Assembly (NCBI GenBank): GCA_041941305.1
Contig: JBGTQJ010000034.1
Location: forward strand, 1 to 64,000
Reading direction: 5' to 3'
Length of the DNA stretch: 64,000 bases
Origin: JANSWP01 sp041941305
Lineage (GTDB): Bacteria; Bacteroidota; Bacteroidia; Chitinophagales; Saprospiraceae
The notes under the pieces are model-generated. The model ran no database searches. It had not been told where the DNA came from and was given only the letters and a program-made list of their open reading frames with translations. The translations under genes were made by a program, and so were the position numbers. Position 1 is the stretch's first letter; every line of letters starts with the position of its first letter. Of this stretch, positions 62,099-64,000 are shown in pieces.

Positions 62099-63006
62099 AT
62101 AAATTAAATAAATCATTTGAGGTAGCTTTACTGAGAGGATTGAAGAGACGTTTGATCTTGAGGAAGCCATATTTTGAGTTTTTGAAAGATTTCAATCGAA
62201 CTGGAGGCAATAGGTGGGCAGAATTTAAAGTAAATTTAATTCCAAAAATTGAGGAGGAGCCAAAAATTTCAGTTTTGGTATTTGCTGAACATGATTTGGC
62301 ATTGGATTCAGCTGTCAAAGGTATAGCGGAAGGCATTAAGAAATTTATTTATGATTGTGAAACCAAAGGAATTGAACTTCATGGATTTAGTATAACCATT
62401 GAGAATCATTCTTATCATCCAGTTGATTCTAAACCGATGGCGTTTTATTATCCTTTGCTTGAAATGATGAGAAAATTAACGAGTAGCGACGCTTTCAAAA
62501 AAGAAATCCTGTCAGTTGAAGATTTAAATAAATTTTTTGAAATCCAACAGCTTGAAAGCACAAAGAGATATTATCAATTTTCCAATCCACATATCCAAAT
62601 AGATCTACCTAAAAAAAATGATGACACATTGGTATTTACTCACCCCTTTCATGTCAGCATTTTCCACATTGAACCTTCAATCAAACAATTTGAAATTGAG
62701 ATACAACCTGTTTATCAATTGCACAAACAAAATCACATCAATATCAGGTTTGAAAATCTGAGTATTCCCAAATCAAGTATGTTTGAATTTGTCAATCAAT
62801 TAAATGAATTCAGGGATATCATTTACAATAAGGGTGTCAATCTTGGAGGGCTGGACATTTCCATCAATTCCTCCTGTAAATGGTTAGATCGTCCTTTCTC
62901 AAAGGCAGAAATATATGAAAATGCATTGCTATGGGCATTGCTAAACATTATTGAAGTAGAAAACAACTTTGAACTGGAGGATGAAAATAGAGTGACCTTA
63001 AAATGA
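62095..63006 (+). CDS. Protein of unknown function with internal duplication
   Basis: 303 residues, unrecognised, no signal peptide or membrane segment. Two halves appear related: KKFIYDCETKGIELHGFSIT...PMAFYYPLLEMM (about 82-130) parallels IIYNKGVNLGGLDISIN...YENALLWALLNIIE (about 244-290). In both, a short charged helix leads to a strand (GFSIT/GLDISI) and then to a hydrophobic helix. The basic start (LLRGLKRRLILRKPYFEFL) may bind nucleic acid or membrane. It overlaps the DinB gene by 4 nt at its start and the zincin gene by 4 nt at its end, so the three are probably translated together. Confidence 0.6.
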   Translation: MNKLNKSFEVALLRGLKRRLILRKPYFEFLKDFNRTGGNRWAEFKVNLIPKIEEEPKISVLVFAEHDLALDSAVKGIAEGIKKFIYDCETKGIELHGFSITIENHSYHPVDSKPMAFYYPLLEMMRKLTSSDAFKKEILSVEDLNKFFEIQQLESTKRYYQFSNPHIQIDLPKKNDDTLVFTHPFHVSIFHIEPSIKQFEIEIQPVYQLHKQNHINIRFENLSIPKSSMFEFVNQLNEFRDIIYNKGVNLGGLDISINSSCKWLDRPFSKAEIYENALLWALLNIIEVENNFELEDENRVTLK

Positions 63007-63749
63007 ATTGGAATGTTAGAAGAATATTAGGAAGATTTACTATAGTGACATTCATTTTGCTTTCGATTTATTTGTTCTTGGAACTCGTGCCTAATTTGCT
63101 CTTTCAATACCATTACAATTATCTAAACTGCCAAATCTATTCAGATCGCCCGATTTCCTCAAATATTGAAAAAATCATAGCAGAGACCAATTCCAGGATA
63201 TCAAAATCTGTGTTGTACGAGGCTGACCAAACATTCAAATTCTTCCTTTGCAATGATACCTGGCGTTTGGGTTTCTTCACTCAAGGGCATTCCAATGCAG
63301 GTACCGTCGCTCAATACAATTTTACCAGATACATCTTCTTTCGCCCTTGCGACATTCCCAATAATCAAATCATTCCCGCCGAAAGCTGGCACTTTAATGA
63401 AGACTCGACTGCTTTTGCGGACCGCCCTTTGTCCTATTATTTCGCCCACGAAATGATGCATGTGATGCAGTCTCGTTATTTTGGAAGGGGAGATTGGAAG
63501 TATCCAACCTGGCTAACCGAAGGCTACGCCGATTACATTGCCAAAAATGGTCAATTCGATTTTGAAGAAAATTTAGCGTTGTTACGCCAAAATGATCCAA
63601 AGCTTCATCCTGATTATGGGCTTTATCGATACTATCATTTGCTGGTGGCTTATTTGATGGATTATCAGGGCAAGGATATGCTGGAAATCTATGAAAATCC
63701 ACCTGTTGAATTAAAGCTCAAAGAAGAAATATTAAAACTCACCTTTTAA
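63003..63749 (+). CDS. Membrane-anchored zincin metalloprotease candidate
   Basis: 248 residues. One N-terminal transmembrane segment (FTIVTFILLSIYLFLELVPNLLF) is followed by an extracytoplasmic domain. The zinc motif is FAHEMMHVMQSRYF (HEXXH, about 150) and the third ligand Glu is in PTWLTEGYADYIA (about 173), a gluzincin arrangement as in peptidase M1/MA-like proteins. A Cys pair (CQIYS and FLCNDTW, then RPCD) could form disulphides. The start overlaps the preceding stop by 4 nt. It is the last gene of the five-gene unit. A proteolytic role in the envelope is inferred from the motif only. Confidence 0.8.
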   Translation: MNWNVRRILGRFTIVTFILLSIYLFLELVPNLLFQYHYNYLNCQIYSDRPISSNIEKIIAETNSRISKSVLYEADQTFKFFLCNDTWRLGFFTQGHSNAGTVAQYNFTRYIFFRPCDIPNNQIIPAESWHFNEDSTAFADRPLSYYFAHEMMHVMQSRYFGRGDWKYPTWLTEGYADYIAKNGQFDFEENLALLRQNDPKLHPDYGLYRYYHLLVAYLMDYQGKDMLEIYENPPVELKLKEEILKLTF

Positions 63750-63795
63750 AAGTAACCTGAGGTTTAAGCTTATAATAGGTATTTTATTAAAGAAT

Positions 63796-63877
63796 AACCT
63801 GTTAGGTTGGACTTAGGCAAAAGAGCTGCTTGGATATATACATTTCCCGCTTGATTCTTAAAACAACCTAACAGGTT
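63796..63877. repeat. 14-bp inverted repeat (AACCTGTTAGGTTG)
   Basis: AACCTGTTAGGTTG (63796-63809) and its exact complement CAACCTAACAGGTT (63864-63877) enclose 54 bp downstream of the zincin gene. AACCTGTTAGGTT is itself nearly self-complementary, so each arm could also be a protein-binding site. Confidence 0.6.
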
Positions 63878-63942
63878 CTGAAGATAAGTCTTTGAAAATG
63901 AATCCATTGTACTTAAACCTCGTATAAAAGCAAAATGTAAAA

Positions 63943-64000
63943 ATGAGAACAACTCAACCATTATTATTTTTCCTTTTTATTGCGCTCATTTCAGCTTGTT
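63943..64000 (+). CDS. Start of a lipoprotein gene (runs off right edge)
   Basis: An ATG at 63943 opens MRTTQPLLFFLFIALISAC, a complete lipoprotein signal peptide with lipobox ISAC, and the frame is still open at the window end. Only 19 codons are visible, so the function is unknown. Confidence 0.6.
   Translation, partial: MRTTQPLLFFLFIALISAC

Overview
The window looks like a low-GC Bacteroidota chromosome, most likely a member of the Saprospiria or a close relative. The evidence is type IX secretion (T9SS) C-terminal sorting domains (7760-13102, 23026-24030, 48980-49333), a hybrid two-component system with Reg_prop, Y_Y_Y and AraC parts, LytTR and membrane-AraC regulators, and near absence of Shine-Dalgarno sequences. 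No rRNA, tRNA, CRISPR array, integrase or intact transposase was recognised.

Layout. 1-6437: the N-terminal part of a secreted beta-barrel-like protein (off the left edge) and a hybrid sensor/regulator, separated by ~22-bp direct repeats. 6710-15325: a small membrane protein, a giant T9SS surface protein and a secreted papain-like cysteine peptidase candidate. 15417-22352 (minus): YceI-TPR, LytTR regulator, sterol-desaturase/DUF2147 fusion, AraC-type membrane regulator, KefB-type antiporter. 22562-24030: a small acetyltransferase and a 5'-truncated T9SS protein.

24321-48917 is the remarkable part: nine paralogous ~800-residue FtsX/MacB-type permeases, all on the minus strand, with no ATPase gene. 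They fall into four transcription units (46375+43760+41347; 38544+36062+33630; 30242 with plsC downstream; 26776+24321). In front of the first permease of every unit I find the same arrangement: a sigma-54-like GG-N10-GN element and, a constant 72-75 bp further upstream, a pair of TTGTNY-N6-GRACNN dyads spaced 21-22 bp. Broken genes (lipoprotein, pirin, MopE/T9SS tail, beta-helix/T9SS tail) lie at unit boundaries, as if whole units had been inserted or duplicated into older genes.

49391-54546 (minus): valS, a degenerate histidine-phosphatase-like lipoprotein and lysA. 54925-63749 (plus): ECF sigma factor, UPF0175/PIN toxin-antitoxin pair, S10 carboxypeptidase, then a tightly packed five-gene unit (lipoprotein, SMI1/ankyrin protein, DinB-like protein, unknown, membrane zincin) and the start of another lipoprotein.

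Intergenic DNA is rich in hairpins. Some are built from tandem hexamers or heptamers (2849-2910 inside a gene, 13291-13326, 19505-19575, 20653-20730, 46153-46278, 54803-54830). Others are long palindromes (15349-15405, 19242-19291, 38468-38531, 52938-53130), and one is a 183-bp MITE-like element with 18-bp perfect terminal inverted repeats and a 7-bp direct repeat (33398-33594). All statements come from reading the sequence; no database search was run.
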